From Leucaena leucocephala (lineage: Eukaryota; Streptophyta; Magnoliopsida; Fabales; Fabaceae): 64,000 nt of DNA. Of this stretch, positions 21,232 to 34,993 are shown piece after piece. The DNA lies in contig CM073558.1 in assembly GCA_037074615.1 (NCBI GenBank), positions 20,443,001 to 20,507,000 of the forward strand, in the 5' to 3' direction. The notes under the pieces were generated by a model. That model saw only the letters and a program-made list of their open reading frames with translations, was not told where the DNA came from and ran no database searches. The stretch's first letter is position 1; every line of letters starts with the position of its first letter. The translations under genes were made by a program, and so were the position numbers.

Positions 21232-22504
21232 GTCATTTTATAATTAGAATCTATAATAAATTGTCTTATATAAAATCGGAGTACGGTTCTCTCTTTGTTT
21301 TATTCTATTTTGAGTACTAAACAAATTTAATTACTATGCTTTCTTTTGAATAATTCTCCCTTAAAAAAAATAGATTAACTCGTGGTCGTTGAGTTGTTTG
21401 TTAAGCTTGCATGAATTAGGTAATAAGTCCAATGCCCAGTACTACACAGTCTATGAAATGTATGGATGTGGACAAATTGACCCAGCATTGGAATAGTCAT
21501 CTCATCTTATCTCATTCTTTCTTTATGAACATTTAAACAAAACAACAGCAAACCAACTAACTTTCTGTGTCTTGTGTGTATATTCAACCAAGAATTGGCA
21601 CAATTCTAGCATAGGTTCTCTCCAAATCTACGAACTGGTCAGAATTAGATTAAACCTCGTCAAAGTTGACTTACTAAATAAGTTAAAAGATCACCCTAAT
21701 TTATTTTAAACTTCACTAAATTATATCTAGACAAAACTTAAACTGATTTATTTAGGACTATACTTAAATTAAAATAAAATTCTTTATATCCAACTCATCA
21801 AGTTCTTCATTTATATTTATTCATATGTAAGTTTAAATTAAATAAAGTTATTAAAAAAGTAAATTTTTAATATAAATTTTGTAAAGGTTAAAATAATATT
21901 TAAATATTTATTTAAAAAAAATTAATGAAATAGGGATATAATGCAATCAGAGATAAATTTGTAAGGTTTATGTTTTTTTAAAAAAAAATTATTAATTTTA
22001 ACACAATATTTTTGAATTATTTATTTAAATATTACTATACTGATTATTTAAAGTTCTTTAAATTAGAGTAAGAGAGAGGGTAGATAATTATAATATATTA
22101 AAAAATTAGTAATTTTAATTTTTTAACATAATAAAAAAATAAAAAATTAAATATTTTAAAATTGTTACATAATATCCTTAATATTGTCTATAATTTTTGC
22201 AAAATACCATTTTAGTCTTGTATTGAAAAAAATGTATTTTAGTAGTCCAGCACCAGCAAGCGTGGCAGCAGCCAATGAATCCAAACTGAACTCTGAAAAC
22301 AAACAATCGTGGCCAGCCGTAAATACAAGATTGACGATTCTCAACTCTCAAATAGCAATTTCATTGACTCTATTTTCTTCCAAAAAGAAAAAGAACAAAA
22401 GATTGCATTCTGATGAAGAAAACAAGCATTGGAATGATCACATCCACTTTGTAAACTCTGAAACCATCTAAAGAATTTCAAACCTCTGAAGCTGAGGCAT
22501 CGTC
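21232..22504. other. Intergenic: far arm of the disrupted inverted repeat, then tomosyn upstream region
   Basis: Positions 21227-21290 mirror 14455-14576 (for example TAATTAGAATCTATAATAAA and TTGTCTTATATAAAATC). The rest to about 22200 is AT-rich with no gene seen. About 22240-22504 is less AT-rich and is the likely 5' UTR and promoter of the tomosyn-like gene; a 95-codon frame here (22184-22471) has no recognisable domain and I do not call it a gene. Confidence 0.5.
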
Positions 22505-25500
22505 ATGTTTGCTAAGCGTCTCTTGCAGAAGGCCGTGCACAATTCTCACGTATAGACTCCAATCTCTTCCGACCATTTGCTTCTTTTTTTCCCCTTCGAA
22601 AACTCCAACTTTACCCCTTCCAGATCAGCTAGGGCTGGAGTTTGATGTGAACCATATTTTTGGTCATCCTTTGATTGGATATATGGCATGCTGGGCTTAC
22701 TTTTCTATTTTGATCGTATTAAGCTGAAGATTGTGATTGACTATGTGCACATTTTGATTTTTGGTTGTTCAGCAAAACTTGCAAAACGGGAGTTTGAAGT
22801 CAAGTGACTTGGATCCCGCAATTGTTATTCATTATGGACTTCCATCCACGGCTTCGGTTCTGGCTTTTGACCCTGTTCAGCGACTTCTGGCTATCGGGAC
22901 ACTGTAAGTTTATTAACTGTTGTTAAATTTTTGGTGAACATGTTAAGATTCAAGATAAGTGTTGAGTCTCCAAAGATTTCTGAATCTGTTTTTTTTTTTT
23001 TAAGTTTTTATATTTGTGGGGTTGTTGATAGACTACAATGATATATTTGGGGGTTAGTTTTTTTGCCGTGGTTGATGCCTAATGTACAAGTATCTACCGT
23101 CATTCAGATGGTTTTAGTCAAGAAATGGTCATGTGACATTTGGTTTCTGGCCCAAAAGAAAAAGAAATAGTCGTTTGGTGACCACAAGGCAACATCTGTT
23201 TCTTGATAGTATATTGAATAAAAGTCTGATTGAACATAATATTTGTGCATGAGTGCATGAGTGAATGAGTGAAGGCATTGGCTAATTTTCTATAATGTAA
23301 GACATATATTTTAAGTTATTGTGCTCATGTATCCAATTGCAAAGTAAAAATTTGGGTCTTGGTGCAACGTTTGGCATTTATTTTGCTTTGCTTAATGACA
23401 GGGATGGAAGAATCAAGGTAATTGGGGGTGACAATATTGAAGGACTTTTTGTATCTCTTAAGCAGGTTCCTTATAAACACTTGGAGGTAGGTGCCTGGAA
23501 TTGATACACAGCTGAATTCGTGTAGTTGAATTTTTAGTTTAACATGACCAGCCAAAACTTGACAAGATCTGGTAAATTCAAGTTTCTTATGGTACCTTCT
23601 AGCCCTTTGCTACATATGATGGAAAGGGAGTAGATTTTACTTGTTCATGATTGCTTATCATACACCAGTGGAATTCATTGTTTGTTTTTAAAATCCCAAG
23701 ACCAAGTACACCGTCTTCTCTTTTCATTGGTTTTGCCTTCCAACAATATTTGAGAGGTTTGCCTCCAATTATTGGTTCTTAAGAAGACGTAACATAATGC
23801 ACCCTTCATATACTCTTCTTATCACCCTAGGTCTGCATTTTCTTTCCTCAGTGTACTGCAAATTAGAGAAGTTCAATAATGCTGCAGGAATTGTTGGGTA
23901 TGATGATCCTGGTTTTTCTCTACTGTTGAAATTAAGGTTCATCTATAGGTTCTGTTTACCGTAAAAAGAAATCTCCTACTAATTGCTTAATTTAACAAAA
24001 AAGAAAAAAGGTAATATGTTATAGAATAAAGTGTGGATGTCATGATCTACCCAAAAACTAGTGTGAGTATTATGAAGGGAAAGTTTGAATTAATGTATAA
24101 TGCTGTATTCTTTCACTGTTAAACATCTGATCTTTTGATGATTTCTCCTACATTACCAGCTGATTGATGCCTGGGTTTTATTTGGCACCTGCAGTTTCTA
24201 CAGAACTTGGGCATTTTAGTCAGCGTATCCAATGATAATGATATCCAGGTCAAGCTTCTTTGCCCTGAATTCAGTTTCTTTCCATGTTAATACAACCTTG
24301 TTAAAAAGGCTCTATTTGGCAATAAAAAAAATTGGAAATTGTAGCATCTTCTGCCTCTTCTATTCTCTATCTATCCCACTACATATTATTGTGCTTTTTC
24401 TGTTGCCAACGACACTTAGATATATCTTTGAAAGCTTTTCTGAACAATGATTTTGCAAAATCACTTATGAAGCATATCTAATTAGTATCCTTCAATTGTG
24501 GCAGGTTTGGAGTCTTGAGAGCAGGAGCCTTGTTTGTTCTTTGCAATGGGAGTCCAATATTACTGCTTTCTCTGTTATCAGTGGCTCACATTTTATGTAT
24601 GTTTTTTATGTAAAAAACATAAACATGGCATGATTTCCCTCTTTACATGGCCCTTGATTTATGTCATCAGTACTGCATTACAATGTTCAGTTATGTTGGT
24701 GACGAGCATGGTTTGGTCTTTCTGATAAAGTTTGAAGCTGAGCTAGGAGAAATCTCAAGGTCTCCTTATCATGTGTCCGCAAAATCTCTTAGGGGTAATT
24801 TACTGTTGTCCCTCATTTTGATGACCGATAACCAGTACATGCGTTGCATTTCTGAAAGTTAACAAGTCCCAGTCTGTAAAATCACTTGAATTACATGCAT
24901 AGAAGAGTGCTATAATCTTTGCCTAAATGCCTTGGAGGAGTCTTATACATCATTGTGCTTTTGCTAGTTCTCAGAAGGGTAACTAGTTCTGGTTACGAAA
25001 CTACATTCTATAATAGTGTGCTCAGAAAAAATTGTGCTTCCTAACTTCTTATATTTCATGTAGCAATCACCATAATAATGTTATTTCCAAATGTCTTATT
25101 GTGGATGATCGTTATCTCCGTTATTTACCATATGAATAAAATTATTTTTCTTCCCTTTGGAAGTTTCTCATTGCCACTGTTTTCCTTTTGTCAGAAACTA
25201 CTGGGTCATCATATCCCAATGATCAGCCTATTGTTGGAGTTCTTTCCCAACCTTCTTCTAATGGGAACAGGCAAGATACAAGTAATTTTTGCTAGCTACT
25301 ATGCATAACTTTTCTGCTCATAAAAGCAGAAAAAGTTGAAATTTTTGTCCTGTTCGATAAATGGCAATTCATTTGTATTTATCCAATCAATGCTATTAAG
25401 AAATTTATTTTGAACAATTAGTTAATCAATTGTGAATCACTAGCTTTGTTTTTTGGCTAGACTTGTGACTCACTAGTTTAACATATTCATATTTGTAATT

Positions 25501-28500
25501 TTATTTTTTGTATTATACACGTTTTGAATTCTTTATTAGGTTTTCAAAATAACTAGATAGAAGAGAATGTAGATGAAATTGTAGAGCCTCCACCCAAAAA
25601 AAAAAAGCAACTGCATATTATTATCAGGCCCACATTGTCTTCTCGTAAAACAGCATTATATTATTTGATTAGCAGCATGTATTTTCTGTCAATGCATGAA
25701 ATGTATTCATTTTGTTCAATTCAATGAATTATGAGTTCCGTATTTTGTTTTTGACCTTTTTTTTTTATATTTTGCAGATTGTTAATTGCATTTGAGGATG
25801 GGCTGCTTATTCTTTGGGATATTTCAGAAGCTCGAATCATGTTTCTTGGTGGTGGCAAGGATCTCCAATTGAAGGATGAAGGTAGTAATTCTTCTACTGA
25901 TATGGACGCCAAACTTCCAACTGATACTGCAGAACAACAAATGGGAGATAAAGAGATAAGTGCTCTCTGCTGGGCATCTTCTAGTGGATCCATTCTTGCG
26001 GTGGGATACATAGATGGAGATATTCTTTTCTGGAACTTGTCATCTGCAGCCTCTCAAAAAGGCCAACAGACTTTATCGTCAAAAAATGTTGTTAAATTAC
26101 AACTGTCATCTGCGGAAAGACGGCTCCCAGTAATTGTCTTAAAATGGTCTAACAGCCATAAGCCTCATAGTGACTGTGCTGGACAGCTTTTTGTCTACGG
26201 TGGTGATGAAATTGGATCTGAAGAAGTTTTGACCGTGAGTTGTTTGTTTCTGACTGTTTAGCACTCTGTTTCAAATTAACTTGTATTGCTTCTATTGGTT
26301 ATATATAACAACTTATAATGCTTGCACTGCTTGCTTTTGCAGGGAATGGTTTGTTTATATTTGGGAATTTAGAGTTGGCTGCTTTGGTCTTTGAATATCA
26401 TATTATTAATAGGATTGATAGTCTACTTCCTACTTTGAAATTGGATTTCTTGACTCAAGTTTAGGCTACATCTCTTAGTTGAATTGAGTTTGTTTGAGTC
26501 TCCTATAGATGCATATTATCTTAGGAACCTGACTTTTTATAATTGAATATGGATGAGATTGTTCATTGGTGCGTTGACTCCATTGTGTGGATTGTTAGTC
26601 CCTTGTCATGGCCATTGAATGGGGGATGCTCCTATGGAAATTTCTCTTCACATTGTTTGTTGCAGTCCCTAAACTTTGAAGCATCTCTTCACTGCAGGTT
26701 TTAACTCTTGAATGGTCATCTGGGATGGAGACTGTAAAATGCGTTGGCCGTGCAGATCTTACACTTAATGGCTCCTTTGCAGACATGATTTTACTGCCAA
26801 ATCCTGGAGGAATGGGGCTTAACAGTAAAGATGATCTTTTTGTTCTGACAAACCCTGGGCAACTTCATTTTTATGATAATGATAGTCTCTCTGCTTTAAT
26901 ATCTCAGCAAATGTCACCATCTGTATCTGCTTCGGATTTTCCAGTTGTAGTACCTACAGTTGATCCTTCTATGACTGTTGCAAAGCTAATAAGGTTGCCC
27001 ACTGGGTTAAATTCTTCAAAACTTCTGTCAGAGGTATTTTGGTTCTATGTGCTAGTATTTCATTATTATCAAGCCTAGTAGCTGACCTCTGTGTAATTTT
27101 TTGTTCTTTTCTTTTTATTCTACCATTATGTTTCATCTTAGGTAGCTGCAATTATGAAAGCTAGGTCAACGCCTGATTCAGCTGCTCGTTCTAAATGGCC
27201 CATCACTGGGGGTGTTCCCGGCCACTTGTCTAGGGTTAAAAATACTGGGGTTGTGAGAGTTTATTTAACAGGCTATTCTGATGGATCCGTCTGGATGTGT
27301 GATGCCACGCATCCAATCTTATCGTATATATGTTACATAGAGGGAGAGGTAAGAACGGCACAATATTTGTCTTGGAAAAAGAGAAGTTACCAATATTATC
27401 CTTTTGTTGCTGCTCAAATCAAATAGGGTCTATCTCTGATTGTACTCACGAATCTCCTTTCTGTAGGTTCAGGGTATAAAAGTGGCTGGCTCAAGTGCAC
27501 CAGTGACAAAAGTGGACTTCTGCTCTGTTTCCTTACAATTGGCTGTTGGCAATGAATGTGGTCTTGTCAGAAATCTTCCTTTTCTGAATATTCTATTTGG
27601 TGCTATTTGATATTGTTCTATAGTTAATTCCCTTGCTTTGATAATTCATGTAGGTTCGAGTTTACTACCTCAAAGGCCTTTCTGATGGGACAAAGTTCCA
27701 TTTTATCACAGAAACAAAATGTGAAGGTGGTTTATAGATTTATAGATTTCTGTCATCATCAAGCTGTTCTCTTCCTCTGAGTTTTCACAAAAGTTTAAAT
27801 TGGCTAGGCCATAGATATTGGCCTTTGCTTGACTTGAAATTGGGTTGTTTTCATCCCCAGATGTATGTGGGTGGGTGGGGGTGAAGGCTAAGAAAGGATT
27901 AATAACATTACGAAAGACCTAGATGGAAGTTAGATGCTCTGTTAGCTTGAGAACATATGCAGACCATATATTTGAGTTCCTCTCACTTCTACAGACAGAG
28001 TTGTTTTGCCTTGCTTTTCTCAAAATTTATTGTATTAAATTGTCATGAGTTGTGGTTATTTAGGTTTTACAGAACATTACTTTTTGATGGCCTTTAGCTC
28101 CTGAATTTATCTTGTTGAATTTTATTCACAGTCCACGACTTACCTCAAGGGAAAGGGCCTCAAGCTAGGGCTGTGTATAGTCTTCTCAGTTCCCCAGTAC
28201 AGGCACTATCATTTGCAAATTCTGGAACCAAGCTTGCCATTGGATTTTTCAGTGGTCATGTGGGTATCATCTGACAACTTGTTGATTCCCATCTCCTTTC
28301 TTGTTGCTGCTTAGTTCGTATTACTTAGAACTGCCTGATTTCTCAGTGAATCCGGAATCATTTGCCATGCCAGGTTGCTGTATGTGATATGACTTCCTTG
28401 GAAGCTTTGTTCCTAGTTGATGGTTTTCCTTCCTCTAGCTCTCCAATTATTTCAATAGCTTGGAAAGATCAGTCACTTATTCATACTGCCGTGAATAGTC

Positions 28501-31500
28501 CAAAGCAACCAAATACAACTACAGGCGATTCTCTAGAAGAAATAATATATTTCATGTCCCAGGATGGAAAGGTTAATGTAATTGACAGTGGTACTGGTAA
28601 AATGATCTGTAATCGGCCTTTACGCTTAAAGGAATCAACAGCAATTTCAATGTATGTTATAGGCAAGTACAAGTTTCATCAACAATGTTTTATATTTTCG
28701 CTTTTGTTGCTGTTAGCATGGTATCAATGGAACTCTAAAAGATTTTTGTGCTCTAGATGATAGCCCTTCTAGCCCTGAAGTGCCAAATGACAAGCAGCCG
28801 GAGGAGTCCTTGAAGGATACTGCTAATACCAATGAGCCTGTGCCGGACAGTAACCTAACCAGGGTAAATCCAGCTGAGGTTGAACCTTCTTCCACAGAAA
28901 CCACATGCTCAGATTTTTCTATGGATCCATTGGTTCTGCTCTGCTGTGAGAATTCATTGCGTTTATTTTCTGCAAAATCGTTGATACAGGTCATTCCCCC
29001 ATTATCCAAACACATATAATTAAGTTATAATTCTTTAAGAAAGCTACTTTGATATTTAATTATTTATGATATATTCTTACAGGGAAATAAGAAACCAACT
29101 TGTAAAGTGAAACTTTCTAAGCCTTGTTGTTGGACTACAACTTTAAAGAAAGATGACAAAATTTGTGGGCTGCTATTGTTTCTTCAGACTGGAACATTTG
29201 AAATCAGGTGGAATCACCATTTTTCCCCCTACTAAGACAGCTTTTAGGAGGATTATTATATTGATCATGCTTATGATTGTCTTTTGGACAGGTCGTTTCC
29301 AAACTTGGAATTGGTACAGGAAAGCTCATTATTGTCCATTTTAAGATGGAATTATAAAGTGAATATGGAGAAAACCATGTGTGCTGATGATAATGGAAAT
29401 ATTGCAATGGTAAAGTGGTGTTTAGAACTTGCAGATTGTCTATGATTCCTTTTTTCTTTTTTCTAGTGTAAATTAACGATTTAGTGATCCTTAAAAGATG
29501 ATCCCTTGGCAGTGAGTTTCTCCAGAAGTAAAGCGTCTCAATTTGTTTCTATGAAGTTTTTTACCCCTACTAAAAGGGTCCCTACAAGCAAGGATCACCT
29601 ATCAAAGTTGATAATGTGGCATAAACAAGAACTCATATAGTCATTAATTGGTGATATGAACTTGCCCAGATGTATTACAATCCCAAAACAATGTTGTTTC
29701 AGCTACTTTTACAAAAGCCATCTTACCCTCTTGATGCAGGTTTGGTTTGTGAAAGTAGCAGAAAAAGATGTCAATTAGGGATATAAGACACCTGGACAAG
29801 TTTATATAATCATTTAGTTGCCATGGGGGCTCCCATCAATGGCAACTTTAGTGTGACCGTGGCTTTGCTTAATAGAGAGATCACTTTGTTTGGGAGAAAA
29901 GGACTAAAACATTTATTTGCTTTCCCCCCCTTTAATTAGATAAGATGGTGCATTTCAGATTTTCTGGTCAAATACATATTTAATTAGGCATCTCATGTCA
30001 ACAACTTACAGGCAAACGGTTCTGAGTTGACCTTCATCTCATTATTGGATGGTGAAAATGAATTCAGGTATCTTGGTTATTCTTTGATGGAGACAAAAGT
30101 GTAGACTTCTGATTAAAAATAGAATGAGCAATAATCTTTTATTTTATAGGAGTCTGGAAAATCTGCCTTGTCTCCATGATAAAGTTCTTGCAGCTGCTGC
30201 AGATGCTGCCTTCAGATTCTCTTCAAATCAGAAGAAAAAGCAGGTTAGAGTTGTTCTTCCTTTTCCGCCCGTTTTCTGGAAATATTTGCCATTGAGGTTC
30301 TGTTGTTTCATAGCCTATCCAAGTCCGGATAAAGAAGGAGGGTTTTGTAAGGCTTTCGGTGGCCAACCAAAAAAAACTGTTGAATCTCTCCTTAGACAAC
30401 CCTATTTAGTGGGATAAGATTCAAGAAGTGAAGTGAGGTGCTATTGTTACAATATTGAAGCTTATTTATGTTGGCACAGGGCATTGCACCAGGGATTCTA
30501 GGTGGTATTGTCAAAGGACTTAAAGGAGGAAAAAACACCCAAACAGATTCCCCTGCAATTTCAACCAACAATTTTGCACATTTGGAGGGCTTATTTTTGA
30601 AACCCCCATCTTCAGATTCACCGGCTTCTGTCCCAGATAATGAAGTGGAGCTTAATATAGGTTTCCTGCTAAATTGCCCCTGCATTATTTTCGTCCGTCT
30701 TTTTAAAATATTCAACACCTTAATTATGCCAAAAAGGAAAAGAAATTTCACATGATGTTCTGTTTTGGCAGATGACATTGAAATAGATGAACCCCTGACT
30801 GAGGGCTCCACTTCATCAATTGATGTTAAAAGTATACAGAAAGGTATATCAATTCTGTGTCTTACTTTTGTGAATTATGTTAAGATCATTGACTGTTTTG
30901 TCTTTTTGCCTGCAGATAAGTTAACAGATAGGGATAAGTTATTACAAGGAGGGACTAAAGATGATATAAAGCCAAGAATGAGAACCCCAGAAGAAATTAG
31001 AGCTACTTATAGAAAAGCTGGGGTAATGAATACCGATGACAAGCTATCTAACCTCTCTCCTTGTCACAAAAAAAAAATCTCCTTTGTCATGATAAATTAT
31101 TTTCAAAAAACTAAATTTTGATATATTTCATTTCTGGATAGAAGAAAATATATGTTTAATTTGTTGACTAATTTCAGGATGCTTCTTCTGCTGCTGCCCA
31201 AGCAAGAAACAAGCTTATGGAGAGGCAGGAAAAATTGGAGGTACAAATTTATGTATTCTCATAAGATCCATACAGCCAACCCACTTAGTGGGATAAGGCT
31301 TGTTGGTATTGTTGTCATCACATTTTGCTTTCTACTAAACATGTCATCAGATCGACTTGACAGCAAAACCCAGAAATTTATCTTGATCTATCATGTCACC
31401 TTAGCATCATTTTTCAAACGAGTTATATTTTAGTGTGCTTTTTCTATCTCAAAACAAACATTTAAAACTTGAATGGATAGAATCTGATTATTTTTAGGGA

Positions 31501-31718
31501 AGGCACCCTTTAGATTTCTGGAATTTGTGATCTCAAAGTAGTATTGTATTCTTTGTTTCAAAAGTGTAAGAAATTATTAACTAAGCTTTTGCTGGTGTGT
31601 TTTAATTCAGAGAATCAGCCAACGAACTGCAGAACTGCAAAATGGAGCTGAGAACTTTGCATCATTGGCAAATGAGCTTGTGAAGACAATGGAAAGAAGA
31701 AAATGGTGGCAAATTTGA
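22505..31718 (+). CDS. Tomosyn/Lgl-like WD40 protein with C-terminal R-SNARE motif
   Basis: Twenty-four exons close in one frame of 1110 residues: 22505-22549, 22773-22903, 23402-23486, 24195-24248, 24505-24596, 24691-24794, 25195-25270, 25778-26234, 26698-27033, 27142-27348, 27467-27565, 27654-27726, 28132-28259, 28374-28662, 28757-28989, 29083-29207, 29292-29409, 30012-30067, 30150-30243, 30480-30660, 30772-30843, 30916-31022, 31178-31240, 31611-31718. The N-terminus reads MFAKRLLQKAV. WD40-type repeats follow (LLAIGTLDGRIKVIG, YVGDEHGLVFLIKFE, LLIAFEDGLLILWDISE, LAVGYIDGDILFWN). The last about 50 residues form a VAMP-like SNARE coil with zero-layer Arg1080 and a terminal RRKWWQI, without a membrane anchor. 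Tomosyns bind Q-SNAREs and regulate exocytosis; Arabidopsis has two such proteins. Introns 7 and 14 are GC-AG. Confidence 0.94.
30310..30420 (+). mobile_element. Retroelement 3'-end remnant in tomosyn intron 19
   Basis: The intron segment contains GGATAAAGAAGGAGGGTTTT and CAACCCTATTTAGTGGGATAAG. These resemble the 3' region of plant non-LTR elements, and CCTATTTAGTGGGATAAG parallels the terminal motif of the LINE fragment at 8053-8281. No target duplication was found and the ends are uncertain. Confidence 0.45.
31262..31316 (+). mobile_element. LINE/SINE 3'-terminal remnant in tomosyn intron 23
   Basis: ATCCATACAGCCAACCCAC, AGTGGGATAAGGCTTGTTGG and TATTGTTG match the last about 50 bp of the SAC8-intron LINE, with the TTG tail degenerate. 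Only the terminus remains, so LINE and partner SINE cannot be told apart. Confidence 0.65.
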
Positions 31719-32407
31719 ACATTGATCGTCTCCCCAAAACATTGCATATATATATACATAGTTATTGCTCTGTACATTATTATGTAGTTGAGAGGTTGTA
31801 AGCTATTTTTCATATCATAATATTTCCGTTTTTGACTAGTAATAGCAAAAGATGAAGTAAAGAAGCACGTAATTTCCTTATATGATGTGGCAAATGAACA
31901 GGTGTTATTGTTTTTGGAGATTTGAAATGTTAAGAGGAAAAGTGTTTTTGCAATATAAATTACTGGGTAAAACTCTCGCTCTCTGTCTATACACTTAGAG
32001 TGATAAGTATAAAATTATTTCATGGCTGTTTACAGTTCATTGCAGCCATCTAGGAGCCAATAAAGTAGTTTATTATTATGCTTTATAAGGATTATGATTA
32101 TCACAAACATAAGTCTAACATGCACAATCATGACTTAACATGTTTACGTTTCTTCATTATATTGGTTGACTAGGAGAGATTCATCATCTTAACTCAAATT
32201 TAAATTAGTCAATATTCTATTAATATTAAATATTGAATTATTCTTACTTAAAAAGAAGTGCATTACCAATACCAATAGTTGATTCATCAGAAATCAATAT
32301 AATTTTCTCTCCCAAAACATGTGTGCTACTGCTATCTCAGCAACGTTGGAGAAATCCCCTATTTAATATGATAAACCAGCAATATTTATCATAGCAAGAC
32401 AACTTTC

Positions 32408-32690
32408 TTTTTGGGTGCAAAAATTTTTAGAAAATGGTTGGACTCACCACGATCTAATGGCAGAATAAAATCTCCCTTTTTCCTAGGCGATACTAATGTC
32501 GGGCAGGGCGAGCTATCTATTACCCTCAAACGTAAACCTAGACACCTAGGATTAAAATATCTTCCCAAACACCGCGATTGGAATCACAATAAAGTGGTAT
32601 TCCCTTTAAATTGAATACGTTCTAAAGGGTCGTATGTCTCACCCTTTCACTAGTTAAACTCACGAAAAATGGTCAATAGCAAGACAACTT
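32408..32690 (+). repeat. Dispersed repeat, well-preserved copy
   Basis: A stretch that is GC-richer than its surroundings, with AAATTTTTAGAAAATGGTT, CACGATCTAATGGCAG and GGGCAGGGCGAGC. The same block order occurs at 44560-44810 in an AT-shifted form. The 67-codon frame across it has no domain. I do not recognise the family. Confidence 0.6.
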
Positions 32691-34484
32691 AACTGAACAA
32701 TTGCATTAAAGCCAACCAAAGGGGCTTTTTTCAGTAATAGTTATTTCTTTTTAATTAATACACTAAACAAATTATTTTGTGTAAATTTTATGTTTTTCTA
32801 CAATCATAAGATGTATTTGTTTGGGAGACAAACATTTTTTGAAATATTTTTAATATTTAGTTAATAAATATTTAATTATATATTAAATCTTTCTAGAAGG
32901 ACATGTCATGGAAGATCATGATAATCCTAAATAAAAATTAGTTAAATCAAATACTTTTAAAGAAAGATTTTAAATTCATTTCAATAAGACTTGCAAATTT
33001 ATCATCAAGTTGTATGTGCCAAAAAAGAATGATAATAGATTATATTATAAATTAAAAGAATAAAATGAGAAGTTTTCATTCCTATTCCAATGTTGTATAA
33101 TTAATTTGTATATTAGTAATTTATTTATTGTTTTGTGTATTGAACTTTCTTTGTATATTAGTATTTTACTTTTTTTGTGTATTGAATGTTTTTTGTTATA
33201 AAAAAAGTGTAGTTGAGTTTGACATTGGTCATACATTAAAATTAAGATATAATTTTAGAATTTAGAGAATATTTATAAAAAATTTATAAAATCACCTATC
33301 AAGAATCTAATAATAATGACAACAAAATCAAAATTATATTTGAATTGTCAAAATCAATGGTTGGCAACATTGCAGTAGTGATGGAATTTGTAGATTGAGA
33401 AGTACCTCTCTTTAGTTGGAAACAATATTTATTGTATTTTGTCTCTTTCTATGTTTTGTTTGTGTACTTTTTGAAAATTTGGAAATTGATAAGTACCTCA
33501 TACTCAGTATTACTACTAATTTTGGACCATTATTAATTTATTTTATTTGCTTGACTCATTTCATTGTTAATTTTGGACCACGCTAGTGCATGCTGATATA
33601 TTTATTTAGTATATAAAAGAAGAGCCCCAAACTTATATCTGGTTGAGACATGATTGCCTCTACATAAGTTATATCATCTTTCTTTTTTTTGTCAATAAGT
33701 ATTAGCACATATATTAAAGAATATGTTCATATCTCATAAGAATAAGGAGCTGAATTCAATTTCTACTGTCGTTGTGAGTGCTCTTTTAGTAGGTGATATT
33801 GTAAGTTCTTTATAAGCGCTTTCTGAACCTTGATATTGTACTCTGACTTTAGTAGGAGACTAGTACTAAATCCACTTAAATTTATTTGTACTAAAAATAT
33901 ATATATATATATATTATCTATTTTTTATCTTCAATTTTTAAGGAATTTAATTTAAAGTCAGATATTTAAAATTCTAAAATAGAAAATCATATATCAAAAT
34001 TAAAATTTTCTTAATTCAAAATTATTCTGATAGTTATTTTATATAAATTAAAATTATATTTTTTATAATTATTCTGATTTATGTTTCTTTGTATATTTGA
34101 AATGTTAGAGGGAAAAGTCATCACAATTTAGTTAATTATCATGTGAATTACTGGATAAAAGTTTCTCTTCCCCGTGTGAATAAATTTGAATTTCTTTCAT
34201 ATTTTTTTTGGGATAAAATGATAAATTTGAAAAATTGTTCATTGAAAAATACCTCATTCTTGGAGATGCTTCGGCTGCTAAGGGAACTCTATTTTATAGT
34301 GAAATATTTCCGTGTAATACTCAAATTGATTATTGACCAACTAACTAGGATCTATCTCAAACCATCTTTTTTTAATAAAACTTGATGAGGCACAATATTA
34401 TACTATGCTTATAGATAGTGTATCTTATTATATACTTCCTTTGTACATATATATAGATTCACCTTTTATGGATAAATCCAAACT

Positions 34485-34527
<43 letters not shown>

Positions 34528-34625
34528 TAAATGAGGGTTGAGGAAATAGTGAAAAGGATGGGGTCCAAAATGTAATTTTACTTTTCTTTGAAAAGGATTG
34601 AGGGAATTTTGGATGGCAAACATAG

Positions 34626-34993
34626 GGTACGTTTGGTAATTTAAAAGTAGGAGTAGAATTAGGTTAAAAATAAATTTTAAAATTTTATTTAATATGATAA
34701 AAATGAATATGGGATTGATGTATTTTTTTTATAATTTAGAATAAAATAATCTAAAATATTTTATTTATAACTTAGGAATAGTTAAAATTGTCTATAAATT
34801 TTATAATTAGAGTAAAATTATATAAAAAATTTATTTCCACTCCTACTATCTTAATACCTAACTTTTTTATAAAATTAAAATTGTCTAAAATATTTAAAGT
34901 TGAAGTGATTTATATGGTACCAAATAAAGAAAATAAAAAAACTCATTTCTACCCCTAATTCTTTACCCCTACTTTCACCGTACCAAACAAAGT
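34626..34993. mobile_element. MITE candidate with GTTTGGTA inverted ends
   Basis: The left end GTACGTTTGGTA...AAAGTAGGAGTAGAATTAGG mirrors the right end, whose inverse reads TGTTTGGTACGGTGAAAGTAGGGGTA. The interior is AT-rich and non-coding. Terminal GTTTGG is common in PIF/Harbinger and hAT MITEs. The target duplication is unclear. Confidence 0.55.
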
